From positions 1 through 16,688 of the forward strand of contig CAZUVT010000030.1 of assembly GCA_964623925.1 (NCBI GenBank): a stretch of DNA of 16,688 nt, written 5' to 3'. Of the stretch, positions 7,750 through 14,239 are shown piece by piece. Source of the DNA: CATJXY01 sp964623925. GTDB lineage: Bacteria; Bacillota_I; Bacilli_A; Erysipelotrichales; Erysipelotrichaceae. The notes beneath the pieces are model-generated. The model ran no database searches, was not told the origin of the DNA, and worked only from the letters and a program-made list of their open reading frames with translations. Position 1 is the first letter of the stretch; the number at the start of each line of letters is the position of its first letter. A program made the position numbers and the translations under genes.

Positions 7750-8223
7750 TCACCTCTTCGCATATGGGATACTCAGCTTCATTTCATAACGAGTTCCCTC
7801 TTCATCCGTCATTGTTAAATTTAATAAGCCCGAAGCAAGCTCTTCCATTTCGAATGATTCTACATCCAGGATCTTCTCTCCGGCTTTCGGTTCAAAATCC
7901 CCATTTTGCTGACCCACATATTCCCGCAACATTCCATCATAGAAATAAATCAAAGTTTCATATTCGCTTTCAGCACTCTTTAATACAAGCACATTTAAGT
8001 CATTTCTCTCTTCTAAATAAATTGAATCAGAACTTCCTGATTCCATTCTGATCTTATTTGCAAGATAGACGAAAGAGGAGCGAACGGCAGTATTGCGTTT
8101 TCCACAGGTGACGACATCCCGATAGACTCTGGCACCGATCACAACCAAAAAAAGCGAAAATAAGGCAAACATGCCATATACTAAGAATATCAATAATCCA
8201 TTAATGGAATTTCTCTCTTTCAT
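7750..8223 (-). CDS. DUF4860-like membrane protein, probable minor pilin-like component
   Basis: A 157-residue protein with one hydrophobic helix at about 9-30 (GLLIFLVYGMFALFSLFLVVI), then GARVYRDVV, a segment RSSFVYLANKIRM, and IYFYDGMLREYVGQQ. This layout resembles the DUF4860 family found beside GspF-like genes in Clostridia. The pattern of strands and the YDG-REY segment also recall GspJ/ComGF-type minor pilins. No prepilin Gly-x4-Glu site is visible, so it may stay as a bitopic membrane protein. It begins one base after the previous stop codon. The family name is from memory of sequence style and not from a search; the pilus role is inferred from operon position. Confidence 0.6.
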   Translation of the reverse strand: MKERNSINGLLIFLVYGMFALFSLFLVVIGARVYRDVVTCGKRNTAVRSSFVYLANKIRMESGSSDSIYLEERNDLNVLVLKSAESEYETLIYFYDGMLREYVGQQNGDFEPKAGEKILDVESFEMEELASGLLNLTMTDEEGTRYEMKLSIPYAKR

Positions 8224-8224
8224 C

Positions 8225-8548
8225 TTACTCTCCTACTCGAATCACTTCGATGCGCGGACGAACATTTTCCGCAAAAATGTCATAGACAACAATAAATTTT
8301 TCAGGATTGACCTGAATTCCATAATTTTCAATCAGATAATCCAAACTTTCCGGATATCTTCCCTCCACTGCATAACAGCTTACGACCGCCTGATTCAAAG
8401 CATCTTTTAATAAATTTGCCTGTTGCTGATCAGCAGTTTCTGCAACTTTTGAGCTGCTGAACCATAGGATAAAAAGCGTACAGAAAAGCACGATCGGAAA
8501 AAGAAGTTGCAGTCCTGTCAATTTTCGTTCCTTTTTATACAAATGCAT
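8225..8548 (-). CDS. Small pilin-like membrane protein
   Basis: A 107-residue protein with a basic N-terminus (MHLYKKERKLTG), one hydrophobic helix at about 13-30, a helical stretch with ADQQQANLLKDALNQAVVSCYA, then VEGRYPESLDYLIENYGI. The helix followed by an EGRYPxxLxxL element resembles the alpha-beta loop of GspG/ComGC-like pilins and of small proteins found next to DUF4860 genes. The Gly12 before the helix could be a prepilin cleavage residue, but the following residues (LQLLF) lack Glu5. The ATG at 8548 has GAGGAG seven bases upstream; a TTG at 8554 is too close to that site. It lies 22 bases after the GspF-like gene. A pilus or pseudopilus part is the best guess. Confidence 0.6.
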   Translation of the reverse strand: MHLYKKERKLTGLQLLFPIVLFCTLFILWFSSSKVAETADQQQANLLKDALNQAVVSCYAVEGRYPESLDYLIENYGIQVNPEKFIVVYDIFAENVRPRIEVIRVGE

Positions 8549-8570
8549 AAACAAGCTCCTCTCTGTCCAC

Positions 8571-9623
8571 TTATCCGATCGAAGACAAAATACTGATCAG
8601 CGGCAGCATCACAGATAATAAGATTCCACCGATAATGATCGTAAGCAATCCAACCAAAGACGGTTCGATCCACGCCACCATGCTTTCAATTCCGTTTTCC
8701 ACCTCTTCTTCGAGGAGTTCACTAACTTTTTTCATGACCTTATCTGTTTGTCCGGCATCGACCCCAACTCGAATCATTTTCTGATGAAGCGGTGTAAATA
8801 AATCGATTTGTTCAACCGCATCCTGAAAATTCCCACTCTCATTCATCAATCTTTTACATAATCTTGCTTTTTCAGCATTCTCTTCATTGGGAAGAAGATC
8901 CGGGATCAGATCCAGTGCACTATCCAAGCTGTAACCGCTGAAAAGAACCATTGAGATGACAGACGCAAAGCGCTGAGCCGTTTGTTTCTTGACCAGCTTT
9001 TTGAGCGGCGGGAATAATTTGCATCCGATCGAAAGAAGTTTTTCTTTTCCACCTAAATGCCAGATCGCAAACGAAGCCACGATGACCAAAAGTAATAAAA
9101 CAATAAGTCCCAATACGACTTTTCCCAATAGTGATCCACCGACCAGAAATGCGGAGGAAGTTTCTGAAAGATCCGTTCCCATGCTTTGAAATACTTCTGA
9201 AAAGATCGGAAGAACTTTAACGACAAGGATACTGATTACGACCGCCATCATGATGATCAGGATCAAAGGATAAACAACAGCACTTTTAATTGAAGACTGT
9301 AACTTATCCTCTCTTTCATAATAATCTCCTAAAGCTTCAAGTACATCGTCGACTTTTCCCGTCATTTCTCCGATCTGCACCATCTGCATCATATAATCAG
9401 GAAAGCCCTCAGCGGCTTTTAAGCCTTCAAATAAGGTTCCACCGCTTTTGACTCCTTCATAAATCTTCGCAAACGAAGATCCATACTCGGTATTCTGATA
9501 ATTTCGGTATAAGACTTCCATGCCATCATACAACGGAATTCCTGATTTCAAGATCATCGATGCCTGATGACAGAACATTGCCACTTCAATTGCCGGCAAA
9601 GTTTTCCCTTTATTCACACTCAT
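8571..9623 (-). CDS. PilC/GspF-type inner-membrane platform protein (type II secretion system F family)
   Basis: A 350-residue polytopic protein that forms the membrane platform on which pilus ATPases act. Two T2SSF repeats are visible. The first (about 14-135) has FCHQASMILKSGIPLYDGM and MVQIGEMTGKVDDVLEALGDYYERE. The second (about 217-340) has RFASVISMVLFSGYSLDSAL and MIRVGVDAGQTDKVM. Hydrophobic helices lie at about 116-138, 160-188 and 320-346, as in PilC/GspF. The length is a little under the usual 400 of PilC and similar to ComGB, since the N-terminal extension is absent. AGGAAGG precedes the ATG. It lies 15 bases after the lipoprotein gene and is the first core machine gene in the operon. 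Confidence 0.93.
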   Translation of the reverse strand: MSVNKGKTLPAIEVAMFCHQASMILKSGIPLYDGMEVLYRNYQNTEYGSSFAKIYEGVKSGGTLFEGLKAAEGFPDYMMQMVQIGEMTGKVDDVLEALGDYYEREDKLQSSIKSAVVYPLILIIMMAVVISILVVKVLPIFSEVFQSMGTDLSETSSAFLVGGSLLGKVVLGLIVLLLLVIVASFAIWHLGGKEKLLSIGCKLFPPLKKLVKKQTAQRFASVISMVLFSGYSLDSALDLIPDLLPNEENAEKARLCKRLMNESGNFQDAVEQIDLFTPLHQKMIRVGVDAGQTDKVMKKVSELLEEEVENGIESMVAWIEPSLVGLLTIIIGGILLSVMLPLISILSSIG

Positions 9624-9638
9624 ATTTCCTTCCTCTTT

Positions 9639-10550
9639 CTAATACTGCTTTTCCTGCGTATAACTATCTTCCTTTTTAGAAGATTTAGGTCCAAATGTTG
9701 AGTCCTTCCAAACCCATTTTCCATCGATATAAACCTGATTCCATGCATGATATAGATTATCCGGTTGAACATACCCCATTACCAGACGCACCGGAATATC
9801 CTGAGCACGAAGCATGGATGCGAACAGCGCCGAATAATCAAAACAGATTCCTTTTTTTAATTCCAATATTTCATCAATATCCGGAATATATCCCTTTGAT
9901 ACCGTTGCTGCTTTATCATCATCATAGCTCAGATACTGAACAACAAAATCATAGATCCGTTCAATTTTTTCATTGTCATCCGTTAAGTCCGCACACAGAT
10001 CATAGGAAAGTTTGACTGCGTTTTCATCATTCGTATACCAAACAAATTGATTCGGAAAAACATAGACACGATCTGTATCCGGCATGCTTACTTCCAGTTC
10101 TGTAAAGAAAACCTGTCTGTAACTGGTCCCCTCAGTATTCAGATAAACCTTGATTTCATAGGTTCCATTTCCCATCTGCAGCGGATAGACTTCATATTCT
10201 CCATCGATATTCAATTCATAAGTATACATTTCTTCATTCAAGATCAATCTGGTTTTCATGCGGGATTCATATCCCTCGCTTTTCACCATAATATATCCAT
10301 CGTCCATATGACTGGCATCGATCGTGATTCCATCCTTTTCAATCACATTCTCTCCTGAAGCTACCGGCATCAAAATATCGATTTTTCCTTTATATACGGA
10401 TCCCGGTTTGATCTCTTTCCAATCATTTTCCATATCAATCACTTTTGTACTCTCGGCATCGCCTGAAGATCTTGGACCGGAAGATGAATCAGAACAGCCC
10501 AATAAAAGACAGACAGTCATGAAAAATACTATCCATTTTTTAAAATTCAT
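9639..10550 (-). CDS. Transglutaminase-like lipoprotein
   Basis: A 303-residue lipoprotein. The signal peptide MNFKKWIVFFMTVCLLLGC ends in a lipobox with the lipidated Cys19, so the protein sits on the outer face of the membrane. A beta-rich Ig-like region (about 50-155) is followed by a transglutaminase-like core (about 190-290). The catalytic triad is complete: Cys236 in KKGICFDYS, His268 in YHAWN, and Asp283 in WKDSTF. Such domains in bacteria act as proteases, amidases or cross-linkers, and the substrate is unknown. The ATG at 10550 has AGGAGG seven bases upstream and is followed at once by the signal peptide; a longer reading from 10583 adds an Arg-rich extension that would spoil it. It is the first gene of the pilus operon, so it may process or cross-link pilus parts or open the wall for them. 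Confidence 0.88.
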   Translation of the reverse strand: MNFKKWIVFFMTVCLLLGCSDSSSGPRSSGDAESTKVIDMENDWKEIKPGSVYKGKIDILMPVASGENVIEKDGITIDASHMDDGYIMVKSEGYESRMKTRLILNEEMYTYELNIDGEYEVYPLQMGNGTYEIKVYLNTEGTSYRQVFFTELEVSMPDTDRVYVFPNQFVWYTNDENAVKLSYDLCADLTDDNEKIERIYDFVVQYLSYDDDKAATVSKGYIPDIDEILELKKGICFDYSALFASMLRAQDIPVRLVMGYVQPDNLYHAWNQVYIDGKWVWKDSTFGPKSSKKEDSYTQEKQY

Positions 10551-10583
10551 CCGCCATCCTCCTTGCCTGAATCTTCGTTTCAT

Positions 10584-10608
10584 TTATATGTTATTTTATC
10601 ACATATAA
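10584..10608. repeat. Perfect inverted repeat over the -10 of the pilus operon (candidate operator)
   Basis: TTATATGT at 10584-10591 and ACATATAA at 10601-10608 are exact inverted copies separated by 9 bases. The spacer contains the candidate -10 hexamer of the leftward operon. The position suits a repressor or a dimeric response regulator; no regulator with a DNA-binding domain is encoded in this window. Confidence 0.55.
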
Positions 10609-10622
10609 GGCAGAGCAGGCAA
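10593..10622 (-). promoter_or_regulatory. Candidate promoter of the pilus/c-di-GMP operon
   Basis: On the minus strand TTGCCT (10622-10617) and TAAAAT (10598-10593) are 18 bases apart, and TGA directly before the -10 makes it an extended -10. Transcription would begin near 10586, about 36 bases before the lipoprotein ATG. That leader is too short for a c-di-GMP riboswitch. Confidence 0.6.
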
Positions 10623-10678
10623 GAATATTCCCTGTATATAGAATTGACTTTAATCTTATCCAATGGATGGCTTATCAT

Positions 10679-12517
10679 TTATTTTAAATATTTTTCTAAA
10701 AGTCTGGATACTTCCGCAATGTCAATTGGCTTGGCAAGATGACCATTCATTCCGGCATTCAAGCATTTGCGGATATCTTCATCAAACGCATCTGCACTCA
10801 AGGCAAAAATCGGCAGATCAGCATCTTTCCGATCTAAAGAACGAATTTCCATCACAGCTTCATATCCATTCATGACCGGCATTCTCAGATCCATCAGAAT
10901 GGCATCATAATATCCTCTTTTAGAATTTTCAAACATTTCTACAGCAGCCTTTCCGTTTTCTGCCCTTTCAAGCTTTAGTCCCAATTCTGACAGGAGATCT
11001 TCCGCAATCTCCCAGTTCAAATCGTTATCTTCCGCAAGAAGAATTCGCTTGGAATATAGCTTTTTTGAAATGGATTCCATTTCCCGATTCTCATTTTCAC
11101 GAACATAAAACTTCAGTCCGCAATACAAACTCGACTTAAATAGCGGTTTAGGTATAAAGCCATTGATACCGGATGCTTTGGCATCTTCTTCAATATCGTT
11201 CCAATCGCAAGCGGCAGTCAGCAAGATCAAAATCTCTGTTCCAACAATTCTGCGGATTTCACGTGCAGCAGCAAAACCATTCAACTCCGGCATCTGTAAG
11301 TTTAATAGGATTATATCAAAACCTTGATGATTCTTATGTCTTTCTTCAATCCTATTGAAGGTATGGACTACACTGCTGCAAAATTCAGGTAGAATGCCCA
11401 ATGTCTTCAAACAATCCATAATGCTGTCACCTGCTTGAAAATCGCTATCTACAACAAGCATATTCCAATTTGGAAGAATCATTTCTTCCTCCATTATTTC
11501 ACCTTTCTTTAAATCAAGAACCACATGGAATTCACTGCCTTCTTTTGGCTTCGAATCGATAAAGAGCCTGCCTTGCATTGCATCCAAGATATAGTGGGTG
11601 ATCGTCAAACCTAATCCGATTCCTTCATTTTTCCAGATCCTAGCTGCATCTTCACGACTGAATGATTCAAATATTCTCTTTTGATAATCTTCAGACATCC
11701 CGATACCGGTATCTTTGATGATCCAATGGACACAAATATAATCTTCCCCTTTCAAAGATTCTTCTTCATAAATCAAAACTTGAATCGATCCTTCTTCCGG
11801 TGTAAATTTAACTGCATTTTCTAAAATATTGATCAATACTTGAGTCAGCCTGAGTTCATCGCAGCAAATGGTCTCAGCAACGATATTTCTAACGGAAATA
11901 TCAAAGCGCTGATTTTTTTCTTTAACCTGAGATTGGATAATATGGACAATATTTTCCATGACTTCACGCAAAGAAACCGAATCCATCTTTAAATCTATTT
12001 TACCATTTTCAATCATAGACAACTCCAATATATTATTGATCGATACCAGAAGATACTTGCCGGAAATCATGATCTTGCGAAGGCAGCCTCGTACCTGTTC
12101 CTTATTATCCAGATTATTTGCAGCAATCGCGCTCAACCCAATAATTGCATTCAGAGGTGTCCGAATATCATGACTCATATTTGAAAGAACTTTATTTCTT
12201 GACTGATTGACCATTTCTTGCAATCGTTTCAATTCAATCCCCTGTTTCTTTGTTATTTTATAATATTGAATCGACAATAAAGATAATATTGTCAAACTCA
12301 CTGTTTTCGCTATCGAAAGATGATGATCCGGGATTTTGTGATGCAAAAACCCTTTATCCATTGTCTGCCTATAAACCCGATTCTCAGTTTTCATCCTGTT
12401 TTTATCCTTGATGAATTTCAATAAAAAAGCAAGCATCAAGATAAGCAGACCGGATGATCCGAACGGATTCAATGCCCTTTGATAGCTTGCCTGTAAATTC
12501 TTATTGCTCTTTTTCAT
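10679..12517 (-). CDS. Hybrid sensor histidine kinase with two receiver domains (first one degenerate)
   Basis: A 612-residue membrane kinase. Two hydrophobic stretches (about 22-36 and 68-85) enclose only some 30 residues, so no sizeable extracytoplasmic sensor exists. The dimerisation domain carries His116 in SHDIRTPLN. The ATPase domain has the N box around Asn234, DTGIGM at 269-274 and GIGLGL at 299-304. The first receiver (about 352-470) has Asn406 (LLNLQMP) where the phospho-acceptor Asp should be, while Lys457 is kept, so it is probably not phosphorylated. The second receiver (about 491-611) is complete: Glu496/Asp497, Asp543 in LMDLRMP, and Lys596. A phosphorelay from Asp543 needs an HPt protein, and one is encoded at 3380-3736. 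It lies 128 bases upstream of the pilus operon on the same strand, with no clear terminator between. The signal it senses is unknown. Confidence 0.9.
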   Translation of the reverse strand: MKKSNKNLQASYQRALNPFGSSGLLILMLAFLLKFIKDKNRMKTENRVYRQTMDKGFLHHKIPDHHLSIAKTVSLTILSLLSIQYYKITKKQGIELKRLQEMVNQSRNKVLSNMSHDIRTPLNAIIGLSAIAANNLDNKEQVRGCLRKIMISGKYLLVSINNILELSMIENGKIDLKMDSVSLREVMENIVHIIQSQVKEKNQRFDISVRNIVAETICCDELRLTQVLINILENAVKFTPEEGSIQVLIYEEESLKGEDYICVHWIIKDTGIGMSEDYQKRIFESFSREDAARIWKNEGIGLGLTITHYILDAMQGRLFIDSKPKEGSEFHVVLDLKKGEIMEEEMILPNWNMLVVDSDFQAGDSIMDCLKTLGILPEFCSSVVHTFNRIEERHKNHQGFDIILLNLQMPELNGFAAAREIRRIVGTEILILLTAACDWNDIEEDAKASGINGFIPKPLFKSSLYCGLKFYVRENENREMESISKKLYSKRILLAEDNDLNWEIAEDLLSELGLKLERAENGKAAVEMFENSKRGYYDAILMDLRMPVMNGYEAVMEIRSLDRKDADLPIFALSADAFDEDIRKCLNAGMNGHLAKPIDIAEVSRLLEKYLK

Positions 12518-12601
12518 ACCATCCCCCGCCTTTCCTCCATGAAATAAAATTATAAATAAGCAATTTTAATTTCTTTTGAAAAGTATCTCTTGATGGTAGT
12601 T

Positions 12602-12629
12602 ATTATATAAAGATTCAGCGGTCATACAA
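12602..12629 (-). promoter_or_regulatory. Candidate promoter for the hybrid kinase gene
   Basis: On the minus strand a perfect TATAAT (12607-12602) lies 16 bases after TTGTAT (12629-12624). The leader would be about 78 bases, and GGGGGAT precedes the kinase ATG. I see no stable hairpin in the leader. The rest of the gap 12518-12685 holds no convincing gene. Confidence 0.55.
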
Positions 12630-12685
12630 AAGCTAAATGTCCCCATTGTGCTTAAATTCCCAACTGTTTCAACTCTTTTTGTATT

Positions 12686-13246
12686 TCATTTATTCTCCCA
12701 TTCACCCATCACGCCAAGTTTATCGCCGACCGCATAATATTGATCAGGAGAATAGAGGACCGCTTTCAATCTCTTCAAATCAATTCTTGTTTTGTCCATA
12801 TCCTTTAATTGTTCATCAATTTGAATGTTCTTGATTTCTGCAATGAATAAATGACTTCCACCCTGTTCATAAGTGTGTTTTACTTCACATTCATACACCC
12901 AGTTGCTCTGATCCAAAATTGGCACATCCAGTGTCTTGCCCCAGTCATAGCTATAGCTTTTCTTGTCTTTTGATCCGTTTTTACCGGCAGTACTGCCAAA
13001 ATAATCGGCCAGCCAGAGGATCTCTTCGCTTACCAGATTGGCAGAAAACTTTCCCTCTCTGAAAATATTGTTTTTCGTTGTTTTCTCCCCTGCCATGGTA
13101 ACCATAATGCACGGGCTATCATCAAATGAAAAGCCGATCCATGTGATCAAACAAAAATTGGCAGAATGATCCGGATTCTTGGTTCCGATGATAAACATCG
13201 GCTGCGGACTGAATACAAAATCGGGGTTCATACTAGTTTTATTCAT
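12686..13246 (-). CDS. Flavin reductase-like FMN-binding protein
   Basis: A 186-residue protein of the flavin reductase-like (FMN-binding split barrel) superfamily, which binds FMN and often reduces flavin or other substrates with NAD(P)H. The typical opening FSPQPMFIIGTKN is followed by ANFCLITWIGFSFDDSPCIMVTM, matching the family's strand pattern in which the phosphate-binding region is formed. Then come REGKFSANLVSEEI and a C-terminal region with VYECEVKHTYEQGGSHLFIAEI. I start it at the ATG at 13246, which has GAGGG just upstream; an in-frame reading from 13294 starts inside the promoter. It is a single-gene unit with its own promoter at 13284-13313. The substrate is unknown; members of this family in anaerobes include flavoredoxin-like electron carriers. 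Confidence 0.85.
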   Translation of the reverse strand: MNKTSMNPDFVFSPQPMFIIGTKNPDHSANFCLITWIGFSFDDSPCIMVTMAGEKTTKNNIFREGKFSANLVSEEILWLADYFGSTAGKNGSKDKKSYSYDWGKTLDVPILDQSNWVYECEVKHTYEQGGSHLFIAEIKNIQIDEQLKDMDKTRIDLKRLKAVLYSPDQYYAVGDKLGVMGEWENK

Positions 13247-13283
13247 TTTTCCCTCATTTCTCACTAAAAAAGTTCTATATAGA

Positions 13284-13313
13284 TATATAATCATTATATT
13301 CTCTATTTGTCAA
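13284..13313 (-). promoter_or_regulatory. Promoter of the flavin reductase gene
   Basis: On the minus strand there is a consensus TTGACA (13313-13308), an 18-base spacer and TATATA (13289-13284). Transcription would start near 13277, about 30 bases before the ATG. The -35 abuts the U-tract of the upstream patatin terminator. Confidence 0.7.
13285..13299. repeat. Perfect AT-rich palindrome in the flavin reductase promoter
   Basis: ATATAATCATTATAT is a perfect 7-1-7 inverted repeat overlapping the -10 box. It could be an operator for a small dimeric repressor, but AT-rich DNA makes such palindromes fairly common by chance. Confidence 0.4.
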
Positions 13314-13360
13314 GAAAAATAAAAAATTCTATGATTTCACCTCTTGAAAAACATAGAATT
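13313..13360 (-). terminator. Intrinsic terminator of the amidase-patatin operon
   Basis: A 9-bp stem (CATAGAATT at 13352-13360 with AATTCTATG at 13325-13333) encloses an inner 5-bp stem (TTTCA/TGAAA) and is followed on the minus strand by TTTTATTTTT. It lies 18 bases after the patatin stop codon. Confidence 0.8.
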
Positions 13361-13378
13361 AAATTATACATCCCGATC

Positions 13379-14233
13379 CTACTCGCTCAAAAAAGCGAGG
13401 ATTTCATCTTTTCTATCTTCCAGATCCTGATAGCCCAATTTAAACAGAGCCTCCAATTGATCATAGCTTCCTTTAAAACGACTGACTCCCAGATTTTTAG
13501 TCGGTCTAAGCAAAAGCGCTTCCTTCTTTTCGCTCAGTTGTTTTACAAGATCCATTTCTTCATAATAGATCGGAGTTCTTTTTTTCATATCTTTGCGAAG
13601 TTGCTGGTAAGGATGGTATAACAGATTCAATGCCATATCCATTCCTTTCCCGGATGGTTTTCTGACATAGTTTTCATCTTTGGTAATAATAACCAGATGC
13701 TTATCATTTCCATGTTCAATACTCCTTCTGATCGGCACCATCGTTGTTACTCCGCCATCAATATATTTATGATTGTTATATGTGACGATCTTTCCGGCAA
13801 TCGGCAAGGTACAAGCCGCTTTTAAAAGCTGCAGATCATTTTTAAAGTCCTCTTTTACATACCAGTTCGTTTTTCCTTCTTTTAGATCATAGACACCGAT
13901 TTCCATATGAGTTTTATAATTAACGAGATTTTCAATATCAAAATGAGCCGTATCTCTTAAAACATGATCAAACATAAAATCATAGCCTACATAGCTTCCT
14001 TCTTTTAATAACGGCGTCAATCCCACATTTCTTTTATCCGCAACATAAGTAACACTGAAATCATAAAGATTCTTTTTATTCTTATCGATAAAATTGCATA
14101 GATGGACCGCCCCGGCAGAGATCGCAACACCGTAGTCAAATTCAAGATGATGATCCAGCAGCCAAGTCAAAGCCCCGGCTGTATAGGCTCCCCGCATTCC
14201 CCCGCCTTCTAATACAAGACCTATTTTACTCAT
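13379..14233 (-). CDS. Patatin-like phospholipase (YjjU-type)
   Basis: A 284-residue Ser-Asp dyad lipid acyl hydrolase. The oxyanion loop is GGGMRG at 10-15, the nucleophile Ser39 lies in AISAGA, and the catalytic Asp159 in DGG at 159-161. The usual GxSxG motif has Ala37 in place of the first glycine. The C-terminal part (LLLRPTKNLGVSRFKGS onward) matches the extension seen in the YjjU group (DUF6363-like). There is no signal peptide, so it is cytoplasmic or bound to the inner leaflet. AAGGAG for its ATG overlaps the last codons of the amidase gene, 6 bases upstream, so the two are probably translated from one transcript, ended by the terminator at 13313-13360. The substrate lipid is unknown. 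Confidence 0.87.
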   Translation of the reverse strand: MSKIGLVLEGGGMRGAYTAGALTWLLDHHLEFDYGVAISAGAVHLCNFIDKNKKNLYDFSVTYVADKRNVGLTPLLKEGSYVGYDFMFDHVLRDTAHFDIENLVNYKTHMEIGVYDLKEGKTNWYVKEDFKNDLQLLKAACTLPIAGKIVTYNNHKYIDGGVTTMVPIRRSIEHGNDKHLVIITKDENYVRKPSGKGMDMALNLLYHPYQQLRKDMKKRTPIYYEEMDLVKQLSEKKEALLLRPTKNLGVSRFKGSYDQLEALFKLGYQDLEDRKDEILAFLSE

Positions 14234-14239
14234 TTCTAT

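Noticed and set aside
5801..9623. Competence comG operon as the identity of the pilus block
   Set aside because: ComGA would come first and have GspE-like features; here the ATPase is last, has PilT-specific C-terminal motifs, and c-di-GMP genes follow.
10551..10678. Possible c-di-GMP riboswitch upstream of the pilus operon
   Set aside because: The leader after the predicted start is only about 36 bases, and no GEMM-like paired structure is visible in the gap.
12515..12540. Eight-codon leader peptide (MEERRGMV) overlapping the kinase start
   Set aside because: No ribosome site lies in front of it, and the overlap can be explained by chance from the purine-rich ribosome site of the kinase.
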